Shown here: positions 43,394 through 52,934 of the stretch, piece by piece | Numbering within the stretch: position 1 is the stretch's first letter | How the letters are laid out: every line of letters starts with the position of its first letter | Assembly (NCBI RefSeq): GCF_021398715.1 | Contig: NZ_CP090347.1 | Location: 372,001-436,000 of the forward strand | Direction of reading: 5' to 3' | Length of the DNA: 64,000 nucleotides | Source: Microbacterium binotii | Lineage (GTDB): Bacteria > Actinomycetota > Actinomycetes > Actinomycetales > Microbacteriaceae | Made by a program: the position numbers and the translations under genes | The notes under the pieces: model-generated | Told to the model about the DNA's origin: nothing | What the model saw: the letters and a program-made list of their open reading frames with translations, nothing else | The model's database searches: none

Positions 43394-44588
43394 TCCAATC
43401 CAGCACGCGCTCGTGCACGAGCGTCCTCGCCAGAGGCTCGCAATGTCCGTCCGCGCCCTCGGCCGCGGTGAAGCGCGCCAGACGCGAGACGTCCGGCGTC
43501 ATGGCGGCGAGTCTCTCCGACTGACCCGGCCAGAACTGCTCACCCTCGGGCGAGGTGATCAGCAGCGGCGTGTCGATGCGCGCAGCCTCGGCCTCCGACA
43601 GGGCGAACTCCCGGATGCGGCGGATCACCGCGGCGTACCCGCCGCGTCCGACCGGGCGTGCTCGGAACGCCCACGTCGACGCGAGATCGACGGAGAATCG
43701 CATTCCGAGAGCCATATCGCGGTCGAACTGCGCATCCTTTCCCTCGTCGAGGAGTCTGCGGAGCGTCGCCGGTAAGTGGTCCGTCCACGACGTCGACACG
43801 TCGACGACGCCGGGATCGACGACGGCGGCCGCGAAACGGTGCTCGCCGGAGAGCGCCCGCGGCACCCAGTAGCCCCCTTGGCTGATGCCCCATGCGACGA
43901 TGCGCTGCTCGTCGACGTAGCGGTGGCCCGCGAGCTCGTCGACGACGGGTGCCAGCACATTCTCCCAGTCCGGACGGAACGGGACGCCGTGCAGGAACAG
44001 CAAGGACTGCTGGCCGGGACCGTCGAAGACGTAGGCGTGAAATCCCCGCGCGAGGGCGGCGGCGACCCCCGTGCCCCACAGTGAGCTGATCGACCCGTCA
44101 CTGCCGTTGACGAAGACGAGCGTCGGGCGGGGACCCGCCGCATCCGCGTGGAACAGGTAGCCGGGCATCGCGGTGCCGTCGAGCGGAACGTCGATCCGGC
44201 TCATGCGCACGCCCGCATCCGCGGCGAACGCGTCCCATGCGGAGCGGTGGGCGGAGAACAGGGACGCGGCTCGGTCCTCGTCGTCGGCGGCGGATGCGGC
44301 GTCCACCGCGACCGCGAGGTAGTTCGCCGCGCGCAGCGATGCCCCGCGCGCCGTGTCGGCGCGACCGTCGGCGGCCGCATCCTGCGCGTCCCGCGCGACG
44401 CGTTCCCCGAGCGCCTGCCAGGCCGACAGCCACGCCCCTGCATCCTTCGCCTTCACATCGCCGACGGCCGCGAGGACCTCGCCGATGTCCGCGCCGCCGG
44501 AGGGTGCGAGGCCGAGTACGCAGCGCACCGTGAAGTCACGGTCGGCGGACCGCGCGAACGGAGCGGCGAAGACACTGGTGTGCGACAT
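43371..44588 (-). CDS. Alpha/beta hydrolase (dipeptidyl-peptidase-like esterase)
   Basis: This 405-aa enzyme has an N-terminal helical cap of about 130 residues and an alpha/beta-hydrolase domain. The nucleophile elbow is GISQGGYW, the oxyanion region FVNGSDGSISS and the late His in GADGHCEPLA completes a plausible triad. The organisation resembles 2,6-dihydroxypseudooxynicotine hydrolase-like enzymes, which cleave C-C or ester bonds. ATG 44588. The substrate is unknown; it stands 35 bp from the aminotransferase on the same strand. Confidence 0.82.
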   Translation of the reverse strand: MSHTSVFAAPFARSADRDFTVRCVLGLAPSGGADIGEVLAAVGDVKAKDAGAWLSAWQALGERVARDAQDAAADGRADTARGASLRAANYLAVAVDAASAADDEDRAASLFSAHRSAWDAFAADAGVRMSRIDVPLDGTAMPGYLFHADAAGPRPTLVFVNGSDGSISSLWGTGVAAALARGFHAYVFDGPGQQSLLFLHGVPFRPDWENVLAPVVDELAGHRYVDEQRIVAWGISQGGYWVPRALSGEHRFAAAVVDPGVVDVSTSWTDHLPATLRRLLDEGKDAQFDRDMALGMRFSVDLASTWAFRARPVGRGGYAAVIRRIREFALSEAEAARIDTPLLITSPEGEQFWPGQSERLAAMTPDVSRLARFTAAEGADGHCEPLARTLVHERVLDWISATIRE

Positions 44589-44623
44589 GATCCCCCCGGA
44601 TCGTCTTTGTGTCCGACAGTGTG

Positions 44624-46021
44624 TCAGAGGTGCTGCCAGGCCTCGGTGAGCACACCGCGCAGGATCTGCTCGATCTCGTCGAACTCCGCCGGTCCGATCG
44701 TGAGCGGCGGCGCGAGCTGGATCACGGGATCCCCGCGGTCGTCCGCGCGGCAGTAGAGTCCTGCGTCGTACAGCGCCTTGGAGAGGAACCCCCGGAGCAG
44801 CCGTTCCGACTCGGCTTCGTCGAACGTCTGCTTGGTCGTCTTGTCCTTCACGAGTTCGATGCCGAAGAAGTACCCGGCACCGCGGACGTCTCCCACGATC
44901 GGCAGATCCGTCAGCTGCTCGAGGGCGGCGCGGAAGAGGGGGGAGTTCTCGCGGACGTGCGCGTTGAGCTGCTCCTCCTCGAAGATGTCGAGGTTCTCGA
45001 GCGCGACCGCGGCCGACACAGGATGCCCCGCGAAGGTGTATCCGTGCGCGAAGCTGGTCGTTCCCGTGGCGAACGGCTCGTAGATGCGGTCGCTGACGAT
45101 CGTGCCGCCGAGCGGGGAGTAGCCGCTGGTGACCGCTTTGGCGAAGGTGATCATGTCGGGCTGGTAGCCGAAGGCGTCGGCGGCGAAGTACTCGCCGACG
45201 CGGCCGAACGCGCAGATGACCTCGTCGCTGACGAGCAGCACGTCGTACGCGTCGCAGATCTCACGCACGCGCGCGAAGTAGCCGGGCGGGGGCGGGAAGC
45301 ACCCACCCGAGTTCTGTACCGGCTCGAGGAAGACGGCGGCGACCGTGTCGGGGCCCTCGAACAGGATCATCTCCTCGATCCGGTCCGCCGCCCATCGGCC
45401 GAACTCCTCTTCCGAGGTGCCGGGGAAGCCCATCTCGGCAGCACGGTAGAAGTTCGTGTTGGGAACGCGGAAGCCGCCCGGTGTGACCGGCTCGAACATC
45501 TGCTTCATGCCGGGAAGGCCCGTGACGGCGAGTGCCCCCTGCGGAGTCCCGTGGTAGGCGATGGCGCGGGAGATCACCTTGTGTTTGCCGGGCTTGCCGA
45601 CGAGTTTCCAGTAGTTCTTGGCGAGCTTGAACGCCGTCTCGACCGCCTCGCCGCCCCCCGTGGAGAAGAAGACGTGGTTCAGATCGCCCGGGGCGAGATC
45701 CGCGAGCCGGTCCGCGAGCTCGATCGCCGCCGGATGCGCGTACGACCAGATCGGGAAGAAGGCGAGCTGTTCGGCCTGACGTGCGCCCGCCTGTGCGAGG
45801 CGGCGCCGGCCGTGACCGGCGTTGACGACGAACAGGCCGGCGAGGCCGTCGATGTAGCGGCGCCCCGCCGCATCCCAGATGTGATGCCCCTCGCCGCGGA
45901 CGATGATCGGGACGCCGTCGGGCGAGTCCATCGTGGACTGCCGGGCGAAGTGCATCCAGAGGTGGTCGCGCGCCTTGCTCTGCAGGTCGGCGATATCGAA
46001 GGGTGCGTGCTCAGGAGTCAT
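44624..46021 (-). CDS. Class III aminotransferase (omega-amino acid/pyruvate type)
   Basis: This 465-aa PLP enzyme transfers an amino group from an omega-amino acid, diamine or beta-alanine to pyruvate or a 2-oxo acid. Visible are YIDGLAGLFVVNAGHGR, the PLP-phosphate region FSTGGGEAVETAFKLAKNYW, the PLP Asp in LVSDEVICAFGR and the Schiff-base Lys K295 in TFAKAVTSGYSPLGG. The length is typical. The neighbouring hydrolase may supply or use its substrate, but the link is only positional. Confidence 0.9.
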   Translation of the reverse strand: MTPEHAPFDIADLQSKARDHLWMHFARQSTMDSPDGVPIIVRGEGHHIWDAAGRRYIDGLAGLFVVNAGHGRRRLAQAGARQAEQLAFFPIWSYAHPAAIELADRLADLAPGDLNHVFFSTGGGEAVETAFKLAKNYWKLVGKPGKHKVISRAIAYHGTPQGALAVTGLPGMKQMFEPVTPGGFRVPNTNFYRAAEMGFPGTSEEEFGRWAADRIEEMILFEGPDTVAAVFLEPVQNSGGCFPPPPGYFARVREICDAYDVLLVSDEVICAFGRVGEYFAADAFGYQPDMITFAKAVTSGYSPLGGTIVSDRIYEPFATGTTSFAHGYTFAGHPVSAAVALENLDIFEEEQLNAHVRENSPLFRAALEQLTDLPIVGDVRGAGYFFGIELVKDKTTKQTFDEAESERLLRGFLSKALYDAGLYCRADDRGDPVIQLAPPLTIGPAEFDEIEQILRGVLTEAWQHL

Positions 46022-46130
46022 GTCGGCGCCTCTCGTTGCGCCCGACGATACTCCCGACGCCGGCCAAACTGTACCCGCCGGACGGTCCCCCTCTCTCGCC
46101 CGAGTCGCGTCGCGCGGACGGGCGCGAAGA

Positions 46131-46168
46131 GGCCGGCGCGCGATCTGTCCCCCCAGCGCGCGCCGGCC
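46131..46168. terminator. Terminator after the xylan operon
   Basis: GGCCGGCGCGCG (46131-46142) pairs exactly with CGCGCGCCGGCC (46157-46168) around a 14-nt loop. It begins 16 nt downstream of the GH3 stop on the minus strand, ending the xylo-oligosaccharide operon and insulating it from the aminotransferase gene. Confidence 0.75.
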
Positions 46169-46183
46169 CGTCTCGTTCGGCGC

Positions 46184-48484
46184 CTACGACGTGATGCTCA
46201 CCACCGTGAGCCGCTCGTCGCGCGCCGTGATCTCGTGCACCCCTCCCGCGAGGGTGGTGTCGGCGGCCGTCTCGCGCTCGTCGCAGGACGGTCCGACCCA
46301 GACCTCGAGGGCGCCGGGTTCGACCACCCGGCGATAGCCGCGGTCGGAGAAGGCGAGCCGCGCGGCGGGGACGGCGAACTCGACCGTCGCGCGCTCGCCG
46401 GCGGCCAGCGCGACGCGGGCGTAGCCGACGAGCTGCGCGACCGGGCGCGTCACGGAGGCGACCGGGTCGTGCGTGTACAACTGCACCACGTCGACGCCGG
46501 AGCGGTCGCCCACGTTCTCGACCACGACGCGCGCCGTGAACCCGCCCGCGGTGCTCGCGTCCGCATCCACCTCGAGGTCGCGGTGCGCGAAGCGCGTATA
46601 GGAGAGGCCGAAGCCGAACGGACGCACCGGGGTGCTGTCCGCGCTCGTGATCTCGTTCGCCGCGCCCAGCAGCGGATGCAGGTAGCTGTAGGGCTGTGCG
46701 CCCGCCGACCGGGGCAGCGAGACGGGCAGCCGACCCGACGGCGCCGAATCCCCGGCGAGAAGGGACGCCAAGGCAGTGGCACCCTCCTCACCGGGGAAGA
46801 ATGACTGCAGCACGGCGGCCGGCGCGGTCTCGCCCTCGAGTGCCCAATCGATCGCGTAGGGGCGGCCCGACAGCACCACGAGGACGACGGGTGTTCCGGT
46901 GGCGACGATGCGCTCGACCAGCTCCCGCTGTACGCCGGGCAGCTCGAGCGACTCGACGTCGTTGCCCTCGCCGACCGTCCCCCGGCCGAAGAGCCCGGCG
47001 CGGTCGCCCACCGCGACGATCGCCACCTCCGCGTCGCGCGCGGCGTCGATCGCCGCGGTGAAGCCGGCGCGGTCCTCGCCTTCGACGCCGCACCCCTCGG
47101 CGACATCGAAGGACGCCCCGGGGTAGCGCGCGACCAGCGCCTCGCGCACCGACGGGATCTCGAATCCCATCGGCACACCAGGATGGTGCGCCAGCACGTG
47201 GTTGGCGAAGGAGTAGCAGCCCATCAGTGCCGAGGCCGCATCCGCGTTCGGCCCGATCAGTGCGATCCGCGACGGCTCGGCGAGCGGCAGGATGCCGTCG
47301 TTGGAGAGCAGCACGATCGACTCGTCGGCCAGGCGGCGCGCGAGCGCCCGGTGGCGGGGGGTGTCGAGATCGACGGATGCGGGTGCCGGCTCCTCGAAGG
47401 TGGCATCGAGCAGGCCGAGCTCCTCCTTCTGGGTGAGAACCCGCAGCACCGCGCGATCGACGTCTTCGATGGGGACCCGGCCGTCGCGGACGCGCTGTGC
47501 GAGCGGCTCCGTGTATGCGTCACCGGTGGGCAGCTCCACGTCGATGCCCGCGGCGAGCGCGAGCGCCGCCGCCTCACCGCGATCGGCGGCGATCTTGTGC
47601 ATCGTCTCGAGGAACGCGACGGAGAAGTAGTCCGAGACCACGACGCCGTCGAAGCCCCACTCCTCGCGCAGCAGCCCCGTCAGCAGCTCGGCGGATGCGG
47701 CCACCGGCACACCGTCGATGTCGGCGTACGAGTTCATGACGCTGCGCGCCCCGCCGTCGCGGACGGCCATCTCGAACGGCGGCAGGAAGACGTCCTGCAG
47801 TTCGCGGCGCCCGGCGTGCACGGGGGCGTGGTTACGGCCCGCCTGCGAGGCCGAGTAGGCCGCGAAGTGCTTGAGGGTCGCGTGCACGCCCGCATCCTGC
47901 AGCCCCCGGACGTACGCGGTGCCGACGGTGCCGACGAGGTAGGGATCCTCGCCGATGCACTCGTCGACGCGCCCCCAGCGCGGGTCGCGGACGACGTCGA
48001 GCACGGGCGCGAGGCCCTGATGGATGCCGAGTTCGCGCATCGACTCGCCGATCGCTTCGCCGACCTCGGCCACGAGCTGCGGATCGAACGCCGCGCCCCA
48101 CGCGAGCGGGGTGGGGAACGTCGCCGCCTTCCACGCGGCCAGCCCCGTGAGGCATTCCTCGTGCACGATCGCGGGGATGCCCAGACGCGTCTGCTCCCGC
48201 AGCCGGCGCTGCTCGGACCACAGCCATTCGGCGCGCTCGACCGGGTCGACCGGACGTGTGCCGTAGACGCGGGTGAGGTGCCCGATGCCGTGCACCGACG
48301 CATCCGCGTACCGCGTGGAGCCGGCCATCTCGCCCGCCATCGGTGCCACGACCTCGTCGCCCTGGTCGATCCAGAATCCGACGAGCTGCGCGAGCTTCTC
48401 GTCGAGGGTCATGCGCCCGAGCAGATCGACGACGCGCGAGCTGGGGGCGGCGGCGGACACGGCCGCATCCTGTTCGAGCGACAT
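46184..48484 (-). CDS. GH3 beta-xylosidase/beta-glucosidase
   Basis: This 766-aa cytoplasmic glycosidase has a GH3 N-terminal barrel with the nucleophile Asp285 in GVVVSDYFSV, the substrate-binding KHFAAYSASQAGRNHAPV, a C-terminal alpha/beta-sandwich (IVLLSNDGILPL to the end of FFPGEEGATALASLLAGDSA) and a terminal fibronectin-like domain (GFTARVVVENVGDRSGVDVV). No signal peptide is present. Its ATG shares one base with the stop of the transporter permease gene (TGATG). The xylan context makes beta-xylosidase the best guess; beta-glucosidase is possible. Confidence 0.9.
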   Translation of the reverse strand: MSLEQDAAVSAAAPSSRVVDLLGRMTLDEKLAQLVGFWIDQGDEVVAPMAGEMAGSTRYADASVHGIGHLTRVYGTRPVDPVERAEWLWSEQRRLREQTRLGIPAIVHEECLTGLAAWKAATFPTPLAWGAAFDPQLVAEVGEAIGESMRELGIHQGLAPVLDVVRDPRWGRVDECIGEDPYLVGTVGTAYVRGLQDAGVHATLKHFAAYSASQAGRNHAPVHAGRRELQDVFLPPFEMAVRDGGARSVMNSYADIDGVPVAASAELLTGLLREEWGFDGVVVSDYFSVAFLETMHKIAADRGEAAALALAAGIDVELPTGDAYTEPLAQRVRDGRVPIEDVDRAVLRVLTQKEELGLLDATFEEPAPASVDLDTPRHRALARRLADESIVLLSNDGILPLAEPSRIALIGPNADAASALMGCYSFANHVLAHHPGVPMGFEIPSVREALVARYPGASFDVAEGCGVEGEDRAGFTAAIDAARDAEVAIVAVGDRAGLFGRGTVGEGNDVESLELPGVQRELVERIVATGTPVVLVVLSGRPYAIDWALEGETAPAAVLQSFFPGEEGATALASLLAGDSAPSGRLPVSLPRSAGAQPYSYLHPLLGAANEITSADSTPVRPFGFGLSYTRFAHRDLEVDADASTAGGFTARVVVENVGDRSGVDVVQLYTHDPVASVTRPVAQLVGYARVALAAGERATVEFAVPAARLAFSDRGYRRVVEPGALEVWVGPSCDERETAADTTLAGGVHEITARDERLTVVSITS

Positions 48485-49377
48485 CAGCCCTTCACCGCCC
48501 CGGTCAGACCGCCGACGATACGACGCTCGAAGAGGCTGAAGAACACGAGGGCGGGGATCATCGACAGCGAGGTGAACGCGAGCACCTTGGCCGTGTCGAC
48601 CGAGTACTGCGACGCGAACGCCTGCGTACCCAGCGGCAGCGTGAAGGACGCCTCGTTGTTGAGGATGAACAGCGGGAGCATGTAGGAGTTCCAACTCTGG
48701 ACGAAGACGAGGATGCCGACGGTGATGATGCCGGGCACCGCGAGCGGGACGACCATGCGCCAGAAGAAGCCGAGGCGCGAGCATCCGTCGATGGATGCGG
48801 CTTCCTGGAGCTCATGGGGGATCGCCGCGAGGAAGGGCACGAGGATGATGATCGTCATCGGGAGGCCGAAGGCGATCTGCGGCACGATGACGCCGGCGAG
48901 CGAGTTCATGAGTCCGAGGTCGCGCACCAGGATGTACAGGGGAGTGATCGCGACCGTCATCGGGAACATGAGTCCGGCGGTGAACAGCGCGTAGAACGCA
49001 CCGCGTCCGCGGAAGTTGTACCGCGCCAGCGCGAAGGCCGCCATGAGCCCCAGGACGACCACGAACAGTGTCGTGGCGACGGCGGCGATGAGCGAGTTGC
49101 CCACCTGGCGCCAGAAGACGCCGCTGGCCAGCACGTTGACGTAGTTCTCCCAGTTCCACGTCGTCGGAAGGCCGGACGGGTCGAGGGTGATCTCGGAGTT
49201 CGTGCGGAACCCGCCGAAGATGATGTACGCGACGGGCGCCAGCATCAGGGCGACGAGCACCAGGGCGACGAAGTAGACGGCGAGGTTGGACGACTTCCGC
49301 TGGCCGGGAAGGCCGCTCGAGTGTCGGCGGGTCGGAGTGCGCCGGCCCGGGGTGACGACGGCAGCGGTGGCGGTCAT
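48484..49377 (-). CDS. Sugar ABC transporter permease (MalG type)
   Basis: This 297-aa permease has six hydrophobic segments and the cytoplasmic coupling motif EAASIDGCSRLGFFWRMVVP (the EAA loop) near residue 195. It forms the second half of the transmembrane pore for xylo-oligosaccharides. ATG 49377 overlaps the stop of the first permease (ATGA), and its stop overlaps the GH3 start. The N-terminal 30 residues are basic and cytoplasmic. No ATPase gene is in the operon; a shared MsiK-type ATPase elsewhere is typical in actinobacteria. Confidence 0.92.
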   Translation of the reverse strand: MTATAAVVTPGRRTPTRRHSSGLPGQRKSSNLAVYFVALVLVALMLAPVAYIIFGGFRTNSEITLDPSGLPTTWNWENYVNVLASGVFWRQVGNSLIAAVATTLFVVVLGLMAAFALARYNFRGRGAFYALFTAGLMFPMTVAITPLYILVRDLGLMNSLAGVIVPQIAFGLPMTIIILVPFLAAIPHELQEAASIDGCSRLGFFWRMVVPLAVPGIITVGILVFVQSWNSYMLPLFILNNEASFTLPLGTQAFASQYSVDTAKVLAFTSLSMIPALVFFSLFERRIVGGLTGAVKG

Positions 49378-50393
49378 CGGGCACCTCCCGTGATGGCGCC
49401 GGCGGTGTCGCGGCGCAGGACGAAGCGCTGGTAGAGCAGTGCGACCGCCAGCGAGATGAGGAACATGACCACCGCGACCGCGCTGCCGTAGCCGTAGCTG
49501 CCGGCGTTGCGCCCGTTGGCGACCATGTAGGTGGCCATGGTGGAGGTGCCCGCCGTCGAGGCGACGTACTGACCCCACACGATCCACACGAGGTCGAACA
49601 GCTGGAGCGATCCGATCACCGAGAGGAAGGCCCAGATCCGGATCGTCGGTCCCATGAGCGGCAGGACGATGTGGCGCTGGATCTGCCAGTACGACGCGCC
49701 GTCGATCGCGGCCGCCTCGGAGAGCTCCTCCGGGATGCCCTGGAGACCCGCGAGGAAGAGGATGACGGCGAAGCCGACGTACTTCCAGGTGATGATCACC
49801 ATGAGGGTCCAGATCGCGAGCGAGGGGTTCGAGATCCAGTCGTTCGCGAGAGCGCCGAGACCGATCTTCTCGAGCAGCCCGTTCAGTGCACCGTTCGACT
49901 GCAGGAGCAGACCCCAGCCGAGGCCGACGACGACCTCGGAGATGACGTACGGCACGAAGATGAGCACGCGGATGAGGGACTGGAACCGCATCTTGCGGTT
50001 CAGCAGCAGTGCGAGTCCCAGAGCGAGCGGTCCCTGCATCACGAGCGACATGACGACGATGAAGCCGTTGTGGCCGAGGGCCTCGTGGAAGGCGGGGTCG
50101 GTGAGGATCGTGACGTAGTTGCGGATGCCGACGAAGTCGGTGGGGGCGCCATACCCCGACCAGCTGAAGAAGCCGTAGAACGCCGCCATCGCGACCGGGA
50201 AGATCACGAACGAGACGAAGACGATCAGGGCGGGGCCGAGGAGCAGGAGCAGCTCGGCGCGCAGGCGCCACCTGCCCCCGCGCCGGCGGGGCCGGGTGGG
50301 CGATGCCGCGGATGCGGCACCGCCCACCGGCGGAAGGCTGTCCGCCGCGTCAGCGACGGTACTCGCGTGTTCGCGAACGGAAGCCATCGTCAT
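49374..50393 (-). CDS. Sugar ABC transporter permease (MalF type)
   Basis: This 339-aa permease has a basic cytoplasmic N-terminus (RPRRRGGRWRLR) and six hydrophobic segments. The EAA coupling loop reads EAAAIDGASYWQIQRHIVLP near residue 235. It pairs with the MalG-type permease and the lipoprotein encoded on either side. ATG 50393 is used; ATG 50387 (two codons later) is nearly as likely because AGAGG is closer to ideal spacing for it. It starts 7 nt after the binding-protein stop. Confidence 0.92.
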   Translation of the reverse strand: MTMASVREHASTVADAADSLPPVGGAASAASPTRPRRRGGRWRLRAELLLLLGPALIVFVSFVIFPVAMAAFYGFFSWSGYGAPTDFVGIRNYVTILTDPAFHEALGHNGFIVVMSLVMQGPLALGLALLLNRKMRFQSLIRVLIFVPYVISEVVVGLGWGLLLQSNGALNGLLEKIGLGALANDWISNPSLAIWTLMVIITWKYVGFAVILFLAGLQGIPEELSEAAAIDGASYWQIQRHIVLPLMGPTIRIWAFLSVIGSLQLFDLVWIVWGQYVASTAGTSTMATYMVANGRNAGSYGYGSAVAVVMFLISLAVALLYQRFVLRRDTAGAITGGAR

Positions 50394-50400
50394 CGACCTC

Positions 50401-51687
50401 TCAGGACTTCGAGGCCGCGGCGTTGACGGCGTCGACGATGCCCTGCGGCGTGCCCTTGCCCGCGAACAGGTCGACGACGGCGACGTTGAGCGCGTTGCCC
50501 ACGTTCTGGCCGTACAGGGTGTCGAGCCACACGACCACGTACGGGGCGTTGTTGTAGCTCTTGAGGATGTCGACCAGAGCGGGGTCGGTCACGACGCTCT
50601 GTGCCTCGGTGGATGCCGGAAGGGTCTGGAACGCCTTCGCGTAGCCCTCCTGGTTGTCCTTCTCCGCGATGAAGTTCAGGAAGTCGACGCACTGCTTGGG
50701 AGCGTTGACCCAGCAGCTGAAGCCGTCGACGCCGCCCATCATCGCGCCCGCCTCGCCCTTACCGCCCGAGACCTCGGGGAAGGGGAACCACTTGAGGTCG
50801 GCGAGGGGCTCCTCGTTCGGGGTCAGGGAGGCGATCACGCCCGGGTCCCAGGCGCCCATGAGCTCCATCGCGGCCTGGTGGTTGGCCAGCAGGCCGGCCG
50901 AGGAACCGGCTCCCTGCTGCGCCGTCGTGGTGAGGAAGCCGTCGTTGAAGGGGTTGGTCTTGATGAAGGCCTCGAGGTTCTCGCCCGCCTCCAGCCAGCA
51001 CGGGTCGTCGAAGGACCGGTCGGAGGCCGCCTTGTCGAGGGCATCCTTCGAGCAGGCGCGCAGGGCGAAGTTGTAGTACCAGTGCGCGGCGGGCCATGCG
51101 TCCTTCGCGCCGACGGCGATCGGGTCGATCCCGGCCGCGCGCAGCTTCTCGTTGGCCGCCTCGAGCTCGTCGATCGTGGTGGGGGTCTCGGTCACGCCGG
51201 CCTGCGTGAAGAGGTCGGACGCGTAGTAGATGCCGGAGGGCAGGACGGCGGTCGGAACGCCGTAGTTCTTGCCGTCGATCGCGAAGGCGGAGAGCGAGCC
51301 GCCCATGGCGTCCTTCGTCGCCTGCGAGAGGCCGTCGGTCAGGTCCATGGCCTGCCCTGCCTTCACGACGTCGGCGAGCTTGCCGCCGCCGCGGGCCATG
51401 AAGATGTCGGGGGCGTCGCCGGAGTTGAGGGCGGTCTGGAGCTTCCCGTCCATCTCCTCGTTCTGGATCGACTGGATCTCGATCTTGACGCCGGGGTTGG
51501 CCTTCTCGAAGGCTGCGGCCGTGTCGACCCAGTACTGCTTGCCGTCACCCGTGGTCGAGTTGTGCCAGAAGGTCAGCGTGACATCGCCGCCGCTGTCGCC
51601 GCCGTCTCCGCCGCCGCTACATCCGGCGAGCGCGAGCGCGCTCATGGCCAGCGCAGCAGCACCGACCAGCAACTTCTTGGTTCTCAT
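50401..51687 (-). CDS. Sugar-binding lipoprotein (xylo-oligosaccharide ABC importer)
   Basis: This 428-aa extracytoplasmic binding protein of family 1 has a lipoprotein signal with lipobox LAGC and lipidated Cys23, then a Gly/Ser/Asp linker. The mature domain has the pattern LTFWHNSTTGDGKQYWVDTA, ANPGVKIEIQSI, and DAPDIFMARGGGKLADVVKA. It heads the transporter operon and binds the sugar that the two permeases move. ATG 51687 follows AGGTGG. Placement with GH3, GH43 and xylose genes suggests xylo-oligosaccharides. Confidence 0.92.
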   Translation of the reverse strand: MRTKKLLVGAAALAMSALALAGCSGGGDGGDSGGDVTLTFWHNSTTGDGKQYWVDTAAAFEKANPGVKIEIQSIQNEEMDGKLQTALNSGDAPDIFMARGGGKLADVVKAGQAMDLTDGLSQATKDAMGGSLSAFAIDGKNYGVPTAVLPSGIYYASDLFTQAGVTETPTTIDELEAANEKLRAAGIDPIAVGAKDAWPAAHWYYNFALRACSKDALDKAASDRSFDDPCWLEAGENLEAFIKTNPFNDGFLTTTAQQGAGSSAGLLANHQAAMELMGAWDPGVIASLTPNEEPLADLKWFPFPEVSGGKGEAGAMMGGVDGFSCWVNAPKQCVDFLNFIAEKDNQEGYAKAFQTLPASTEAQSVVTDPALVDILKSYNNAPYVVVWLDTLYGQNVGNALNVAVVDLFAGKGTPQGIVDAVNAAASKS

Positions 51688-51835
51688 GTGATCCACCTTT
51701 TCTCTTCATCGAGTCGCACCTCGAGGTGCTGCTGTGGGCACGAGCATCCGTGGCGTCGCTGCCTCGACGTGGCGTCGTGCGGGGGCTCGAAGGGTTCCGA
51801 GCGGTGTCAGTGTGGCAAGCACCCGAAAGGGTGTC

Positions 51836-51855
51836 AAACGTTTTCGAAAACCTTT
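51836..51855. promoter_or_regulatory. LacI operator between the xylan genes
   Basis: GTTTTCGAAAAC (51840-51851) is a perfect palindrome and extends to AAACGTTTTCGAAAACCTTT (51836-51855) with one mismatched pair. It has the central CG of LacI-family operators and resembles BxlR-type sites. It lies between the divergent LacI gene and the binding-protein gene and covers the expected -35 region of the LacI gene, whose -10 box TACGCT is at 51866-51871. Confidence 0.75.
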
Positions 51856-51879
51856 TCCGGTGGTCTACGCTGAGGCGTC

Positions 51880-52884
51880 ATGGTCCGAAGGGTCACGATC
51901 CACGACGTCGCCGCAGCCGCCGGCGTGTCCGTCGCGACCGTCTCCAAAGCCGTCAACGGCCGGTATGGCGTGGCGGAGGAGACGGTGGCGCGCGTGCTGT
52001 CGGCGGTCGACGAACTGGGGTACGAGTCGAGCCTCGTCGCCTCGAGCATGCGCTCGCGGCGCACGGGGGTGATCGGCGTCCTCGTCGCCGATTTCGAGCC
52101 CTTCTCCGCGGAGGTGCTCAAGGGCGTGGGCAGTGCGTTGGCCGATTCCGGTCACGATGTGCTCGCCTACAGCGGGTCGCATCAGGAGGGGACGGGGTGG
52201 GAGCGGCGGTCGTTGAGCCGGCTCAGCGGGACGCTCATCGACGGGGCGATCATGGTGACGCCCACGATCGTGAACGTCACCTCGGACGTGCCCATCGTCG
52301 CGGTCGATCCGCACACCGGGCGTGCCGACCTCCCGACCGTCGAATCCGACAGCTTCACCGGCGCGCAACAGGCGGTTCGCCATCTCGTCGAGCTCGGGCA
52401 CCGTCGCATCGGCTTCATCGCGGGGCGTCCGGATCTGCGCTCCTCCGCCGCGCGAGACGCGGGCTACCGCGTGGCGCTGTCCGAGGCCGGCATCCCGTTC
52501 GATCCGAGCCTCGTCGGCGTCGGCCGCTATCATGGCGACATCGCTCGCGAGGCCGCCGTGCAGATGCTCTCGTCGTCCCACCGTCCCACGGCGATCTTCG
52601 CCGCCAATGATCTCTCGGCGCTTTCGATCATCGACGTGGCGCACGAGCTGGGACTCTCGGTGCCGGAGGATCTGTCGGTCATCGGGTTCGACGACGTCCC
52701 CGAGGCCGCGCGTGCGGCCCTGCCGCTGTCGACCGTGCGCCAGCCGATGCAGCGCCTCGGCGCCGCAGCCGCGACCATGGTCCTCGCCCTCATGAACGGC
52801 GAGGAACTGGATGCGACGCACGTCCGCCTCGCCACGCGGCTCGTCCCTCGTGCCACCACCGCCCCGCCGCGCGCGGGGCACTGA
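51880..52884 (+). CDS. LacI-family transcriptional regulator
   Basis: This 334-aa repressor has a classic N-terminal LacI helix-turn-helix (VTIHDVAAAAGVSVATVSKA) with the hinge VRSRRTGVIGVLV-like segment, followed by a periplasmic-binding-like effector domain (FIAGRPDLRSSAARDAGYRV; IFAANDLSALSIIDVAHELG). It probably represses the divergent importer/GH3 operon and itself through the palindrome at 51836, and senses xylobiose or xylose. ATG 51880 lies 8 nt after TACGCT. Confidence 0.92.
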   Translation: MVRRVTIHDVAAAAGVSVATVSKAVNGRYGVAEETVARVLSAVDELGYESSLVASSMRSRRTGVIGVLVADFEPFSAEVLKGVGSALADSGHDVLAYSGSHQEGTGWERRSLSRLSGTLIDGAIMVTPTIVNVTSDVPIVAVDPHTGRADLPTVESDSFTGAQQAVRHLVELGHRRIGFIAGRPDLRSSAARDAGYRVALSEAGIPFDPSLVGVGRYHGDIAREAAVQMLSSSHRPTAIFAANDLSALSIIDVAHELGLSVPEDLSVIGFDDVPEAARAALPLSTVRQPMQRLGAAAATMVLALMNGEELDATHVRLATRLVPRATTAPPRAGH

Positions 52885-52934
52885 GACCACCGCCCCCCGC
52901 GGGCGGCACCCGACCATCACGCGAAGGAGCATCC